Shown here: positions 8,951 to 9,418 of the stretch, piece after piece | Numbering within the stretch: the stretch's first letter is position 1 | Layout of the letters: each line of letters opens with the position of its first letter | DNA from: Flavobacteriia bacterium | Lineage (GTDB): Bacteria > Bacteroidota > Bacteroidia > Flavobacteriales > Schleiferiaceae | DNA length: 9,418 nt | Direction of reading: 5' to 3' | Assembly (NCBI GenBank): GCA_949516455.1 | Contig: CATILC010000064.1 | Span: 1 to 9,418 of the forward strand | Notes under the pieces: model-generated | Databases searched by the model: none | Told to the model about the DNA's origin: nothing | The model's input: only the letters and a program-made list of their open reading frames with translations | Translations under genes and position numbers: made by a program

Positions 8951-9418
8951 CTCGTTCCGTCCCTTTACTGCGCTGGTCTTGAATCCAAGTCCGCTGGTCT
9001 TTCGGATGCGCAGTTCCTGGCTGATGTGCGCCAGTTGATGGACATTGATGTCTTCGATCGATTTGAGTGGTGGAGGTGTCAGATCCAGATCGAGTGCGTG
9101 AAGGATGCAGCTCCGAATGATCTTGCGCATGGCCTCCTTATCTGCGGTCTGATCGGCCAAATCTCTGAAGAGGAAACCCAACTGCCGTTGTCCCTCGGTG
9201 AAAAAACGATCCTCCTTGTTGATGTACAGCCGTCCGATCAGCTGCCCGTAGTCATTGAGCCGGCCGTATTTGATGGAATCCGACAGGAAATTATAGATGT
9301 GGATAAGCCCGAAATAGCCGTTCAGAGGTTGGTTCTTCAGATAGTCAGACTTCATCAGCTCGTGCTGATCTTCGAGCGCATAGGCATTTGTCTGCAAGAG
9401 AAAGATCAGAACATCCCC
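8945..9418 (-). CDS. Unrecognised exported protein, N-terminus beyond the window
   Basis: The frame is open from the right edge (9418) to the TAA at 8947-8945, giving 157 visible residues. The first residues read GDVLIFLLQTNAYA and then LEDQHE. This looks like the hydrophobic core and c-region of a signal peptide, with a plausible AYA cleavage site. The real start is therefore probably just outside the window and nearly the whole mature protein is present. The TTG at 9397-9395 would cut through the signal and is not favoured. The mature part (about 143 residues) is mostly helical in character, with no Cys and no recognised motif; it contains NGYFGLIHIYNFLSDSIKYG and a basic tail ending KGRNEL. 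It is probably periplasmic or surface-associated. It lies upstream of tRNA-Glu on the same strand, and that unit's promoter overlaps its last codons. I do not recognise the family. Confidence 0.6.
   Translation of the reverse strand, partial: GDVLIFLLQTNAYALEDQHELMKSDYLKNQPLNGYFGLIHIYNFLSDSIKYGRLNDYGQLIGRLYINKEDRFFTEGQRQLGFLFRDLADQTADKEAMRKIIRSCILHALDLDLTPPPLKSIEDINVHQLAHISQELRIRKTSGLGFKTSAVKGRNEL

Overview
The window looks like a chromosomal segment from a Bacteroidota bacterium, most likely Flavobacteriales. The reasons are: a TTG-N19-TAnnTTTG promoter (the Bacteroidota sigma factor pattern) ahead of a tRNA gene, no clear Shine-Dalgarno sequences, a split methylmalonyl-CoA mutase with a short MutA, and an FtsB/DivIC gene next to mutA, an arrangement I recall from flavobacteria. 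Base composition looks roughly balanced, with no obvious foreign island. No transposase, integrase, CRISPR array or attachment site was seen.

Region 1 (1-3637, + strand) is a tightly packed three-gene unit. It holds the C-terminal part of an outer-membrane beta-barrel protein, a short exported protein resembling the small PstS-like phosphate-binding family, and a 756-residue membrane histidine kinase. The first two genes overlap by 11 bp and the second and third are 6 bp apart. This reads as a transport-and-sensing module: an outer-membrane entry or capture protein, a periplasmic binder and a transmembrane sensor. Its ligand and its response regulator are not visible here. It is the least conventional part of the window.

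Region 2 (3672-8039, - strand) is the operon mutA-mutB-meaB, whose genes overlap (ATGA at mutA/mutB, 8 bp at mutB/meaB). It encodes the two subunits of adenosylcobalamin-dependent methylmalonyl-CoA mutase and its GTPase chaperone, which interconvert succinyl-CoA and methylmalonyl-CoA in propionate or odd-chain and branched-chain carbon metabolism. It converges on the kinase gene, with a hairpin between them.

Region 3 (8155-8950) carries housekeeping genes. An FtsB/DivIC-type division protein is divergent from mutA. It converges on a tRNA-Glu(UUC)-rpsT transcription unit and shares a bidirectional hairpin terminator with it. The tRNA-rpsT promoter reaches into the last codons of the next gene upstream, and its leader contains a perfect 16-bp palindrome.

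Region 4 (8945-9418, - strand) is the C-terminal part of an unrecognised exported protein that runs off the right edge.
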